Source: JAUMBM01 sp964645715
GTDB lineage: Bacteria; Bacteroidota; Bacteroidia; Chitinophagales; Saprospiraceae
DNA length: 64,000 nucleotides
Direction of reading: 5' to 3'
Assembly (NCBI GenBank): GCA_964645715.1
Contig: CAZYAO010000014.1
Coordinates: 12,695-76,694, forward strand
Positions within the stretch are counted from its first letter, which is position 1. Every line of letters begins with the position of its first letter. Below, in pieces: positions 48,066 to 57,300 of this stretch. The notes beneath the pieces are model-generated. The model did not search any database, had not been told where the DNA came from, and saw nothing but the letters and a program-made list of their open reading frames with translations. The position numbers were made by a program, and so were the translations under genes.

Positions 48066-48623
48066 ATGAAAAAAATATTTATTTTGGTCTTTCTCGCGTG
48101 GGCATTTTATGGCTGCAAATCTGACCAGGCACCCACGCAGGCAGAGCAATCTCAGGCGCCCGGTATAGATCCCGGCATATACAAGCCCGCCCCATCAGGC
48201 CCCGGCTCTTTTCGCTCGGCCATCCCGGTTCCTATCAATTCAAGAGAAGCACAGGTAATCACCCAACAGTACTGGGTATTTGAATACTACATTGACCCCC
48301 AGACACCTACCAACAATCGCCCCAACAGAGGTCGCTGGTACAAGCTCAATCCCGACGGCACTTTTGAGAGTGGCCATTGGGATAAAAAAACAGCCCAGGG
48401 TAGCTGGGGCTTAGGTCGCAGCGAGGATCAGCAGTTTGTGACTGTCCACTTTGACAGCAGCATTGATGCTGAGGACAGTGAGTACATGATTCAAGGCATC
48501 AATGATCAGGACGATGCCATGAGCTGGGTAGGTACAGACTATTATGGTCAGGGGCATATTATGATTAAAGTCATCAAGTTGCTGACGATGCCCACCAAAA
48601 AGCAATTTGGGGTAGAGGAGTAG
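48066..48623 (+). CDS. Lipoprotein of unknown function in the glucan cluster
   Basis: The product is 185 residues from ATG at 48066 (MKKIFILVFLAWAFYGC). The lipobox FYGC places the lipidated cysteine at residue 17. A Pro/Gln-rich linker (about 20-60) precedes a compact domain with YWVFEYYIDPQ, RWYKLNPDGTFESGHWD and DYYGQGHIMIKV, a pattern suggestive of a lipocalin-like beta-barrel, though I recognise no family. It has its own promoter and sits between the phosphorylase and the amylases. A role in sensing or binding glucan is a guess. Confidence 0.78.
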   Translation: MKKIFILVFLAWAFYGCKSDQAPTQAEQSQAPGIDPGIYKPAPSGPGSFRSAIPVPINSREAQVITQQYWVFEYYIDPQTPTNNRPNRGRWYKLNPDGTFESGHWDKKTAQGSWGLGRSEDQQFVTVHFDSSIDAEDSEYMIQGINDQDDAMSWVGTDYYGQGHIMIKVIKLLTMPTKKQFGVEE

Positions 48624-48734
48624 ACAGCAGACGAAGAGAGTCGAAGATATTTTGGAAAAATACAGTTGCCTGCACACGCAGTGCATAATCGGCGCTATGC
48701 GGATTATGCAGGGTATGTAGGGTCTTATTTTGGT

Positions 48735-48783
48735 AAAAATCAATTACTACTGCCCGCTTGGCGGGCAGTAGTAATTGATTTTT
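48735..48783. terminator. Perfect 23-bp hairpin after the lipoprotein gene
   Basis: Arms 48735-48757 and 48761-48783 with a 3-base loop (TTG), A5 before and T5 at the end. Likely a two-way terminator separating the lipoprotein gene from the amylase genes. Confidence 0.8.
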
Positions 48784-48814
48784 AAGATACTTTTTCACGC
48801 AACAATTGCCGGGT

Positions 48815-50239
48815 ATGGAGAAACGCAAAAATTTGTTCGCCTTCATTGCAGCACTTATCATAGTGCTGGGCGCCTTTGCATGTCGCAACAATGGTGAAGC
48901 AGGCTACTTCAACCCGTTTTCGGTAGGTGACAGCGGATGGGGCAAACCTTCGGCTGCCACACCGGCCTGGGCTGAGCAGGCTAATATTTACGAAGTCAAT
49001 ATCCGGCAGTACAGTCCTGAAGGAACCTTCGATGCTTTCGCAGCCCATTTACCCCGGTTAAAGACCATGGGGGTAGATATCCTGTGGCTCATGCCAATTC
49101 ATCCTGTGAGCCTCAGCAAGCGCAAGGGAAGTCTGGGAAGTTATTATGCCGTTGCCGACTACCGGGGTATCAATCCCGAATTTGGCACACACAGTGACTT
49201 CCGACGACTGGTCGACAGCATCCACACCCTGGGTATGCGCGTCATCATCGACTGGGTACCCAACCATACGGGCTGGGACAATCCATGGATTACAGCGCAG
49301 CCAGATTGGTATACGCAGGACACAGCCGGTAACATTGTTGACCCCATTGATCCCGCTACCGGTAAATCCTGGGGCTGGACCGATGTAGCCGATCTCAACT
49401 ACGACAATGCCGATATGCGAGCAGCCATGATTGCCGACATGTTGTACTGGGTTGACTCCTTTGCTATTGACGGTTTTCGCTGCGACGTAGCCTCCGAGGT
49501 ACCCGATGACTTTTGGGAAGAAGCTGTTGCGCAATTGCGCAAACACAAACCGGATATCTTCATGCTGGCGGAGGCGGAGCACCCTCCTCATCGCAACAAA
49601 GAATTATTTGCCATGTCGTATGGCTGGTCTTTCCACCACCTCCTCAACCGTATTGCCAAGGAGCAGGCAGGGCCGGCAGATGTAAAAGCATGGTGGGAAG
49701 CAGACAAGAAGACTTTCAAGCGCGGCTACCACATGCATTTCATTACCAATCACGATGAGAATTCGTGGAATGGTAGCGAGTACGAACGCATGGGACCGGC
49801 AGTTGATGCTCTGGCAGTATTGGCATTTACGTTGGACGGCATGCCCCTTATTTACAGTGGGCAGGAAGCAGGAATGAATAAGCGGCTACGCTTTTTTGAC
49901 AAAGATACCATCCCCTGGGGTGATTTCAGTCGCAGCGGTTTTTACCAAAGCCTGCTGCAATTAAAGCATGAAAATCCGGTGCTGGCCAACGGCCCGTCGG
50001 GGGCAGACCCTGAGTTTCTCGACTTTGAGGCGCCCAGTGTGCTTGGCTACTATCGCCGTAAGGATGCAGAAACCGTGCTGGTTTTGCTTAACCTTAGTGC
50101 AGCGCCGGTAAGCTTTAGCTGGGACAAAGAAAATCTGGCAGGTGCCTACAGAGATGTTTTTCAGCAAAAGACCCGCGAGCTTAACATGCGGGGAATTATT
50201 CAATTACCAGCCTGGGGTTATCTGGTGCTGAGCCTTTAA
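48815..50239 (+). CDS. GH13 alpha-amylase family lipoprotein
   Basis: The product is 474 residues from ATG at 48815; a lipobox GAFAC near residue 23 indicates a lipoprotein. The catalytic barrel shows region I DWVPNHTG, nucleophile D224 in GFRCDVA, acid E253 in MLAEAE and D314 in TNHDENS. It should cut alpha-1,4-glucans outside the cytoplasm. A short beta domain ends the chain. The next GH13 gene follows after 10 bases. Exact specificity (alpha-amylase versus a related GH13 activity) cannot be told. Confidence 0.9.
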   Translation: MEKRKNLFAFIAALIIVLGAFACRNNGEAGYFNPFSVGDSGWGKPSAATPAWAEQANIYEVNIRQYSPEGTFDAFAAHLPRLKTMGVDILWLMPIHPVSLSKRKGSLGSYYAVADYRGINPEFGTHSDFRRLVDSIHTLGMRVIIDWVPNHTGWDNPWITAQPDWYTQDTAGNIVDPIDPATGKSWGWTDVADLNYDNADMRAAMIADMLYWVDSFAIDGFRCDVASEVPDDFWEEAVAQLRKHKPDIFMLAEAEHPPHRNKELFAMSYGWSFHHLLNRIAKEQAGPADVKAWWEADKKTFKRGYHMHFITNHDENSWNGSEYERMGPAVDALAVLAFTLDGMPLIYSGQEAGMNKRLRFFDKDTIPWGDFSRSGFYQSLLQLKHENPVLANGPSGADPEFLDFEAPSVLGYYRRKDAETVLVLLNLSAAPVSFSWDKENLAGAYRDVFQQKTRELNMRGIIQLPAWGYLVLSL

Positions 50240-50249
50240 TTTCAATAAT

Positions 50250-52187
50250 ATGTTCCGCTTCACTATTCTCCTTCTGGCCGTTGCCCAGTCGTTTACGCTG
50301 ACGGCCCAGACCGAAGACCCTGCCATGCAGCGCCTGCCGGCGGGGGTAGAAAGATCTGTTTACAGACAGCGGCTGCCGACTGGTGGCCAAGTAGACCGTG
50401 CGCGGGTTGAGCCCCCCAATTGGTGGACGGGCATGTCGCATCCTACGGTTGAAGTACTGTTGTACGACCAGGCCATACGCGAGCTTGCACCAAAAGTATC
50501 GTATCCGGGGGTCAGCATCAGGGAAGTCACCCGGCTTGACAATCCCAACTACCTGTTTGTTACACTTCACATCGGCCCCGGCACACAGCCAGGCAGCTTT
50601 GCCATCAGTCTGCACGATAGCGGGGGTAAAGAAGTAAAACGCTACCCTTATCAACTGCTACCTGGTGGTGGCCCCAACTTTGAACCGGGCGGGGTAGAAC
50701 CGAGTGACTGCATCTACCTGATTATGCCTGATCGCTTTGCCAACGGAGACAGCTCCAACGATGAGATCCGGTCTATGAAGCAGACAGGAATAGCCCGCGA
50801 CAAGATTTTCTTTCGCCATGGCGGTGACCTGTCAGGAATCCGACAACAACTTGACTACCTGCAGGATATGGGCATTACTGCCCTCTGGCTCAATCCGGTG
50901 ATGGAAAACAACCAGCCCTATGAAAGTTACCATGGCTATGCCGTAACTGACCATTATGCCATTGACCGCCGCTTTGGAAGCAATGACGACTATGTTCAGT
51001 TGGTAAGCCAGCTGCACCAGCGAGGAATGAAGATGATCATGGATGTCATCTTCAACCATGCAGGTGACGAGCATTGGTTTATCCGCGATATTCCCTCTGC
51101 CGACTGGATACACCAAGACTGGACAGAATTTACACAGTCCAACTTTCGTGCGCCCGTAGTGCTGGATCCCTATGCCTCGGCGTACGACCGCCGGCGTATG
51201 CATGAAGGCTGGTTTGACCACCACATGCCTGATCTCAACCAACGGCAGCCACAGCTGGCCAACTACCTGATTCAAAACAGCATTTGGTGGGTTGCCTTCA
51301 GCGGTCACGACGGCTACCGGATAGATACCTATCCCTACCCTGATCAGGCATTCATGGCGGAGTGGGCGCGCAGGCTGCGGGCAGAATTTCCTGGTCTGGG
51401 CATTTTTGGGGAAGTATGGGAGCACGGACCTGGCATACAGGCAGGCTTTGACGGAGACAACCCGCAACGGGACGATATGAATACCCGCCTGCCGGGGTTA
51501 ACGGATTTTCAGGTATATTTTGCCATTCACGAGGCGCTCAACCGAGAGCAGGGCTGGACGGAAGGAACCGCTCGCCTTTATTACACGCTGGCACAGGACT
51601 ACCTCTATCAAAGTCCCTACCACCATGTGACTTTCCTGGACAACCACGACACCCAACGATTCTTTAGTGCTGTGGGAGAAGATCTGCAAAAATTCAAGTC
51701 CGGTATAGCAATGCTGATGACTCTTCGCGGAGTACCTATGTTGTACTATGGTACGGAAATTCTCATGACAGGAACAGGCGGCGCCTTTGGGGAGGCCGGC
51801 CGGCGCGATTTTCCGGGCGGCTGGCCCAATGATTCCGTCAACAAATTTGTAGAGAAAGGGAGGAGTATACAGGAACAGGAAGCCTATACATTCATCCGGA
51901 CGCTGGCGCGATACCGACGCGAAAACAGCGTACTGCAGGACGGAAAGCTCATGCAGTTTGTACCCAAAGACAATGTATACGTATACTTCCGCTACAACGG
52001 TGAAAAAACCGTGATGGTCGCCTACAACTCAGGCAACAGTGCAGCTACTGTATCCACTACCCCTTATGAAGAGCGTATGGCAGGGTATCGCCAGGCCTAT
52101 GATGTCATCAGTGGAAAAATGGTAACAGACATCCGTTCCTTTGAATTAGCTGCTAAAGGGAGTGTCGTGTGGGAGTTGCGTCCGTAG
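50250..52187 (+). CDS. GH13 amylase with cyclomaltodextrinase-type N-terminal domain (neopullulanase-like)
   Basis: The product is 645 residues with a signal peptide (cut near TLTAQ, residue 20), so it is exported, probably to the periplasm. Residues about 30-130 form a beta-sandwich like the Cyc-maltodext_N domain, the barrel follows with MDVIFNHAG, nucleophile D359 in GYRIDTYP, acid E388 in FGEVWE and D467 in LDNHDTQRF, then a C-terminal beta domain. It resembles the SusA class that degrades maltodextrins and pullulan in the periplasm. No SusC/SusD pair is next to it. Confidence 0.91.
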   Translation: MFRFTILLLAVAQSFTLTAQTEDPAMQRLPAGVERSVYRQRLPTGGQVDRARVEPPNWWTGMSHPTVEVLLYDQAIRELAPKVSYPGVSIREVTRLDNPNYLFVTLHIGPGTQPGSFAISLHDSGGKEVKRYPYQLLPGGGPNFEPGGVEPSDCIYLIMPDRFANGDSSNDEIRSMKQTGIARDKIFFRHGGDLSGIRQQLDYLQDMGITALWLNPVMENNQPYESYHGYAVTDHYAIDRRFGSNDDYVQLVSQLHQRGMKMIMDVIFNHAGDEHWFIRDIPSADWIHQDWTEFTQSNFRAPVVLDPYASAYDRRRMHEGWFDHHMPDLNQRQPQLANYLIQNSIWWVAFSGHDGYRIDTYPYPDQAFMAEWARRLRAEFPGLGIFGEVWEHGPGIQAGFDGDNPQRDDMNTRLPGLTDFQVYFAIHEALNREQGWTEGTARLYYTLAQDYLYQSPYHHVTFLDNHDTQRFFSAVGEDLQKFKSGIAMLMTLRGVPMLYYGTEILMTGTGGAFGEAGRRDFPGGWPNDSVNKFVEKGRSIQEQEAYTFIRTLARYRRENSVLQDGKLMQFVPKDNVYVYFRYNGEKTVMVAYNSGNSAATVSTTPYEERMAGYRQAYDVISGKMVTDIRSFELAAKGSVVWELRP

Positions 52188-52188
52188 C

Positions 52189-52235
52189 TTCCTCTTTCTG
52201 GGGCTTGTTTTTCAAACAAGCCCCAGAAAGAGGAA
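52189..52235. repeat. Perfect 22-bp hairpin after the GH13 operon
   Basis: Arms 52189-52210 and 52214-52235 are perfect complements with a 3-base loop. It begins two bases after the amylase stop. The T-run is only in the stem top and no U-tract follows. It may protect the 3' end or end transcription weakly. Confidence 0.75.
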
Positions 52236-52244
52236 CTGCCCATA

Positions 52245-52272
52245 TTTTGGGGTAGTGTGGACCACCCCAAAA
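52245..52272 (-). terminator. Hairpin downstream of the small minus-strand gene
   Basis: 12-bp arms with one mismatch (TTTTGGGGTAGT at 52245-52256, complement at 52261-52272) and a 4-base loop, 12 bases beyond the stop of the small gene at 52285. No strong U-run. Confidence 0.4.
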
Positions 52273-52284
52273 CATGCACTTTTG

Positions 52285-52524
52285 TTAATAATTTTTTGAG
52301 ACGGTACCAATTTCCGTCTCGTATTTTTTCAGCAGGCGAGCCTGATGATCCGCAATTTTATTCAACACCTTAAGCTCTTGATCAATTTCGTCCATATCAT
52401 TGGCAAAATCGACTGATGAAGACAACCACTTTCGACGGCGATTGATGGAAAGAATTTTTTCGACTGTCTGGCTTAGTGCCATTTTAGTACGCAACCACCT
52501 TCGCTTCAACGATCTGTTTGTCAT
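52285..52524 (-). CDS. Small basic hypothetical protein
   Basis: The product is 79 residues, with a basic N-terminus (MTNRSLKRRWLRTKM) and a helical, charged C-terminal half (DEIDQELKVLNKIADHQARLLKKYE) that could form a coiled coil. No membrane segment, signal or known motif is seen. It lies between the GH13 operon and the M20 gene, convergent with the amylases. Coding is suggested by helix periodicity and clean isolation, not by homology. Shared family members elsewhere are unknown to me. Confidence 0.5.
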   Translation of the reverse strand: MTNRSLKRRWLRTKMALSQTVEKILSINRRRKWLSSSVDFANDMDEIDQELKVLNKIADHQARLLKKYETEIGTVSKNY

Positions 52525-52674
52525 TGTGACATGTTTTTGGTTAGGCCAGAAGAATGTTCATCTCCGAACAAGTGCAAAACGTAAACGCAATATTAAGTAG
52601 AATATTTTTCAATAACTTTACTTTACCCAATTTTAACAAATCATATTTATCGACAGAATAACACGCTTACCCTC

Positions 52675-52723
52675 AAAAAAGTTCGGCTTCACGAAGGCAG
52701 GGAGACTGCATTTCGCGAAGCCG
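52675..52723 (-). terminator. Rho-independent terminator of the M20 gene
   Basis: Read on the minus strand, arms at 52712-52723 and 52684-52695 pair with one mismatch; an inner 4-bp GCAG/CTGC stem extends the fold. T6 follows (52675-52680). The rest of the 286-base gap 52525-52810 shows nothing else. Confidence 0.75.
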
Positions 52724-52810
52724 TTGTCATTTTGCTGCCAGCAGCGGTTATTTAGAAGCCAGTGAGTATCTGCGCTTGTATCGGTATGTTGCTTTCGGAC
52801 CATATAAAAT

Positions 52811-54112
52811 CTATTTGGGCATGAGCAGGTAATCAAGTGCGAGGTTGCAGTACACTTCAACGCCCAGTTTCATGCCACTTTCATCGATATAAAAGTCAGG
52901 TGTATGATGCGGAGCAACTTCCTCTGGCTTTTTATCGGGAGCCATTCCCCCCAGGAAGACAAATAAGCCGGGCACTTTTTCGGCAAAGAAAGAAAAATCT
53001 TCTGAACCCGTAACAGCCTTCCCCAGCACGACCTTATCAGCCCCTGCCACCTGCTGCAGCGTTGGCAGCATCTGGTTGGTCAGATCTGGATCGTTGTAGG
53101 TAACAGGATAGCCCTCTTCGATGATGACCTCCGCCTGTGCTCCCCAAGCCTCAGCAATATTGGAAGCCGTGCTGATGATGCGCTGGTGGATATCCTGCTG
53201 CATGGCTTTGTCGAGCGTGCGGATTGTCCCAATCAGCTCAACCTCTTCAGGAATGATATTTGACCGAACGCCACCAGAAATTTTGCCGATACTAATTACG
53301 GCTGGTTCGTTGGTGATATCTACCTGTCGGCTCACAATATGCTGGAATCCCTGTATCACCTGAGCTGCGATGGTAATGGGATCGATACCACCCCAGGGAG
53401 CAGATCCATGTGCCTGTTTGCCCCTGATCTTTACCGTGAAGGCGTTTACCGCCGCCATGGTTCCACCGGGCTTATAGCGAACCGTCCCCACCGGCGTCTG
53501 GGAGTTTATATGAATACCAAAGATGGCATCTACCTTGGGATTATCAAGCACCCCTTGCTCGACCATCAGTTTGGCTCCACCCTGTTCCCCGGGAGGAGCG
53601 CCCTCTTCAGCAGGCTGAAAAATAAATACGACTGTGCCTTTAATCTGGTCGCGCATACCCGACAGGATTTGCGCAGCACCCATAAGCATGGCCACATGCG
53701 TATCATGGCCACAGGCATGCATTACCCCGACCTCTGCGCCGAGATACGTACTCTTTTCCCGGGAAGCAAAGGGGAGGTCAACGCGCTCGGCAACCGGCAA
53801 GGCGTCCATGTCCGCCCGCAAAGCCACTACGGGTCCCGGCTGAGCTCCCCGCAAAATACCCACGACCCCGGTATGCGCGACACCTGTACGGACTTCCAGA
53901 CCGAGAGCGCTCAGGTGTGAACTCACATAGGTCGCTGTTTTAAACTCGCGGTTACTCAGTTCAGGATATTGATGTAGGTGTCGCCTCCAGCTGACCACCT
54001 GCGATTCCAAAGCAGCTGCCTGTTCATTGATATAAGCGCGGTAAGGCGCTTGGGCAAAGCTTGTCGATGTTGCCACTAAAAAAATGGCTGCCAGTAATTT
54101 GTGAATTTTCAT
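52811..54112 (-). CDS. M20-family amidohydrolase, exported
   Basis: The product is 433 residues with a signal peptide ending SFAQ. It belongs to the M20D class (hippurate hydrolase, IAA-amino acid hydrolase type): metal ligands lie in HACGHDTH (about residues 130-137) and the PAEEG motif (about 168-172), and the conserved GSEDFSFF near the C-terminus closes the site. The dimerisation domain lies in the middle. It removes acyl or amide groups from amino acids; substrate unknown. It has a promoter at 54150-54180. Confidence 0.9.
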   Translation of the reverse strand: MKIHKLLAAIFLVATSTSFAQAPYRAYINEQAAALESQVVSWRRHLHQYPELSNREFKTATYVSSHLSALGLEVRTGVAHTGVVGILRGAQPGPVVALRADMDALPVAERVDLPFASREKSTYLGAEVGVMHACGHDTHVAMLMGAAQILSGMRDQIKGTVVFIFQPAEEGAPPGEQGGAKLMVEQGVLDNPKVDAIFGIHINSQTPVGTVRYKPGGTMAAVNAFTVKIRGKQAHGSAPWGGIDPITIAAQVIQGFQHIVSRQVDITNEPAVISIGKISGGVRSNIIPEEVELIGTIRTLDKAMQQDIHQRIISTASNIAEAWGAQAEVIIEEGYPVTYNDPDLTNQMLPTLQQVAGADKVVLGKAVTGSEDFSFFAEKVPGLFVFLGGMAPDKKPEEVAPHHTPDFYIDESGMKLGVEVYCNLALDYLLMPK

Positions 54113-54149
54113 ATATGCAATACATTGTAGTATTTATAAAGAACCTTAA

Positions 54150-54180
54150 CAAAAATAGCGATACAGGAATGAACCACCAA
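54150..54180 (-). promoter_or_regulatory. Promoter of the M20 amidohydrolase gene
   Basis: Minus strand TTG (54178-54180), 20 bases, then TATTTTTG (54150-54157). Transcription would start about 30 bases before the ATG at 54112. Confidence 0.6.
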
Positions 54181-54312
54181 ACAAAATACCAATAATACCT
54201 TTTCCCTAACAACCTTATTGCCAATTATTATTATCTTAGCATAGCTTTTCTCCATATAACCATACTCGGCCTTCGCGTCAACAGCCCTTCATTTCAACTC
54301 ATTAAGCTAAAA

Positions 54313-57300
54313 ATGAATCAATTACTCACTACCTTCTGTTTATTCCTAGTCACAGCTTCATCCCTCTGGAGTCAGATCCCCTGCAATGGTGAGTTTGTGG
54401 TTTCTGGCAGTGCCTCCAATCAGGGCAACTGCATTCAGCTGACCCCTAATGCGACGGGGCAGAGCGGGTGTACATGGCTGAACACACCCGTCGATTTTTC
54501 GATGCCCCTGAACCATACGATGACTTTATATTTTGGCACCAATGATGCCGGCGGCGCCGACGGTATTTGTCTGGTTTACAAACAAAGCAGCTCTCCGGCC
54601 TGTGGGCAGCAGGGAGGGGGTATTGGTGCTGCCGGTATTGCCAACTCATTCATTGTCGAATTTGATACCTGGAACAATGGTGCGGCAGTTGGGGATATAC
54701 CCGCGGATCACTGCGCCATCAACCTGAACGGGAATATGAATGCTCCCTTTCAGGGTCCTGTGGCCTTGCCCAACATCGAAGACGGGCAAAACCACACCGT
54801 TACTATGGTTTGGGATCCTGGTCCTATGATTTATGAAGTTTATTTTGACGGTGTACTGCGGCTAAGTGGTGTGTACGATATTGTCAACAATGTATTTGGC
54901 GGCAATCCGCTTGCTTATTGGGGGTATACAGCTTCTACAGGGGCTGCTACCAATGTGCAACGGGTATGCCCGGTCTTACCGGAGCCCATTACCGTCGATG
55001 CAGGGCCAACCATACAGCTACCCTGTGTGGGGGCCTCCACCGTACTCGACGGTACAGGTTCAGACCAGGCGTCCACCTATACATACGAGTGGACGAGCCT
55101 CAACGGGCAGATTTTAAGTGGAGAGAACACCCTCACGCCCACGGTCAGCGGCCCGGGCACCTACATACTTACCTTATACGATGAAGCTACTGGCTGTACG
55201 GAAGAGGATCAGGTTACGATCACAGCAGGAGAAATCAATGCTACCATTGCTCCACCCGGTTTTTTGGGCTGTAGTGGCCCACTGACCCTTGACGGGAGTG
55301 CCTCCTCCTCAGGACCCAATATCACGTATGCGTGGTCGACGCCTGACGGCAATATTGTAAGTGAAAACGGTCCGGTCGCAAGCGTCAATCAGGAAGGCAC
55401 CTATATCCTGACGGTTATCTACAATGATGGTCAGAGCGAGTGTGTGGAGACGTTTACCACCAATGTAGTGGCCAATCCCGATGTACCCATTGCTTTTGTT
55501 CCGGAAGAGACTATTCTGTGTGATCCTCCTACCGTAACACTTGACGGATCTGGTTCCTCCTCCGGAGCTGACTACAGCTATGAGTGGTCCACTCCGGACG
55601 GGCTCATTCTGTCAGGAGCCAACTCCCTCTACCCGGTGGTTGGCGAAGCAGGTTCCTACACCCTGACTGTCATTAATGACGAAACTGGTTGCTCGACTGA
55701 GTATGAAGTGACCGTTTTTGACAATACCCAAGAGCCGACGGCCATCGTAGCTGATCCGGGTATGCTCACCTGCCTGACCACTACCCTCACCCTCAACGGA
55801 AGCCAGTCACTGCCTGCCGGCTCGCAGGGGCTGAGTTTTGACTGGCAGACCTCGCAGGGTGTAATCGTAAACGGTCAGGGCAGCCCACAACTGACTATTG
55901 GCGCGGTAGGACAATATACACTAATCGTGACTGATGTAGAAAATGGCTGTGAAGATACATTTACCCTCACGGTGGAAGGCGATGACAATCTGCCCACAGT
56001 TAGCATTGCGCCGGCAGATATCATCAACTGTCTTCAGCCCGAGATAACGCTGGACGCAACCGCTTCTGATCAGGATCCTGGTCTGGTATATACCTGGACA
56101 ACAGACAACGGGATCATTCTCAACGGCGCTCAAACGCTCACACCGCTGGTAAATGCAGCCGGTGTTTACCAGCTGACAATTATCAACCCGGCCAATGGCT
56201 GTCTGGGCAGTGGCAGTGTGAGCGTTGCTGTGGACACCCTCCTGCCAATTGCTGAGGCCGGCGAATCACAAGTTTTTGTGTGCGGTGCAGAAAGCATCAG
56301 CCTTGATGGCAGTAATTCTTCCACAGGCGGAAACTACAGCTACCAATGGAGCAGCAATGACGGACTCATTTTGTCGGGTGCCAACACCCTTACCCCCTCG
56401 GTAGGACTGGCAGGCACCTACCAGCTGCAGGTAACCGATATCGACAATGGTTGTTCGGCAACAGACTTCGTCGTCATTGGCAATGATACCGATGTTGCGA
56501 CTGTGCTTATCGCCGCAGCGGATACCCTTACCTGCGCCCGAACAGCCATTGTCCTGAACGCCACCGGTTCAAGTACTGGTGACATATATGACTACCTATG
56601 GACTACGCCCGACGGTAATATAGTATCGGGGAACAGCGGTCTTACGCCCACAGTCAACCAACCAGGTACATACACCCTCAACATCACCAATCTGTCAAAT
56701 AATTGTACAGCCTCAGCTTCTGCTGTTGTTCAGCAGGACATAACTACCCCTGAAATAGTTATTTTACCTCCTGACACACTCAATTGTCTGCGGACAGACC
56801 TGCTGCTTGATGCCAGCGCATCGAGCATAGGCGATGATTTACTGTACAGCTGGACCACTCCGGACGGCAACATCCTTGCAGGTGAGCTAGGCCTAGTACC
56901 TACTGTCAATGAGGCTGGTATATATCAATTGCAGATTACCAACACACGCAATGAATGCAGTAGCACCGGCAGCGTCGTAGTATCAATTGACACAGTAGCT
57001 CCGCTTGTGCGCATTCTTCCGCCTCCGGTACTCAATTGTGTGCGTACCTCTCTCGTACTGGATGCCACTACTTCCAGTCAGGGAAGCGGATATACCTACG
57101 TCTGGACGCCCGCACTGCCAGGAGAAGTCCTTCTCCCACAGGTAGACAATCCGGGCACTTACCAACTGCGCATCGCCGATATCAGCAACGGCTGTAGCAG
57201 CACAGCGAGTGTAGTAGTCGGGCAAGATACCGTGCCGCCTGTTGCCAATGCGGGTCCCGATCAATTACTCAACTGTTTTACACCCATACGCCCGCTGCAG

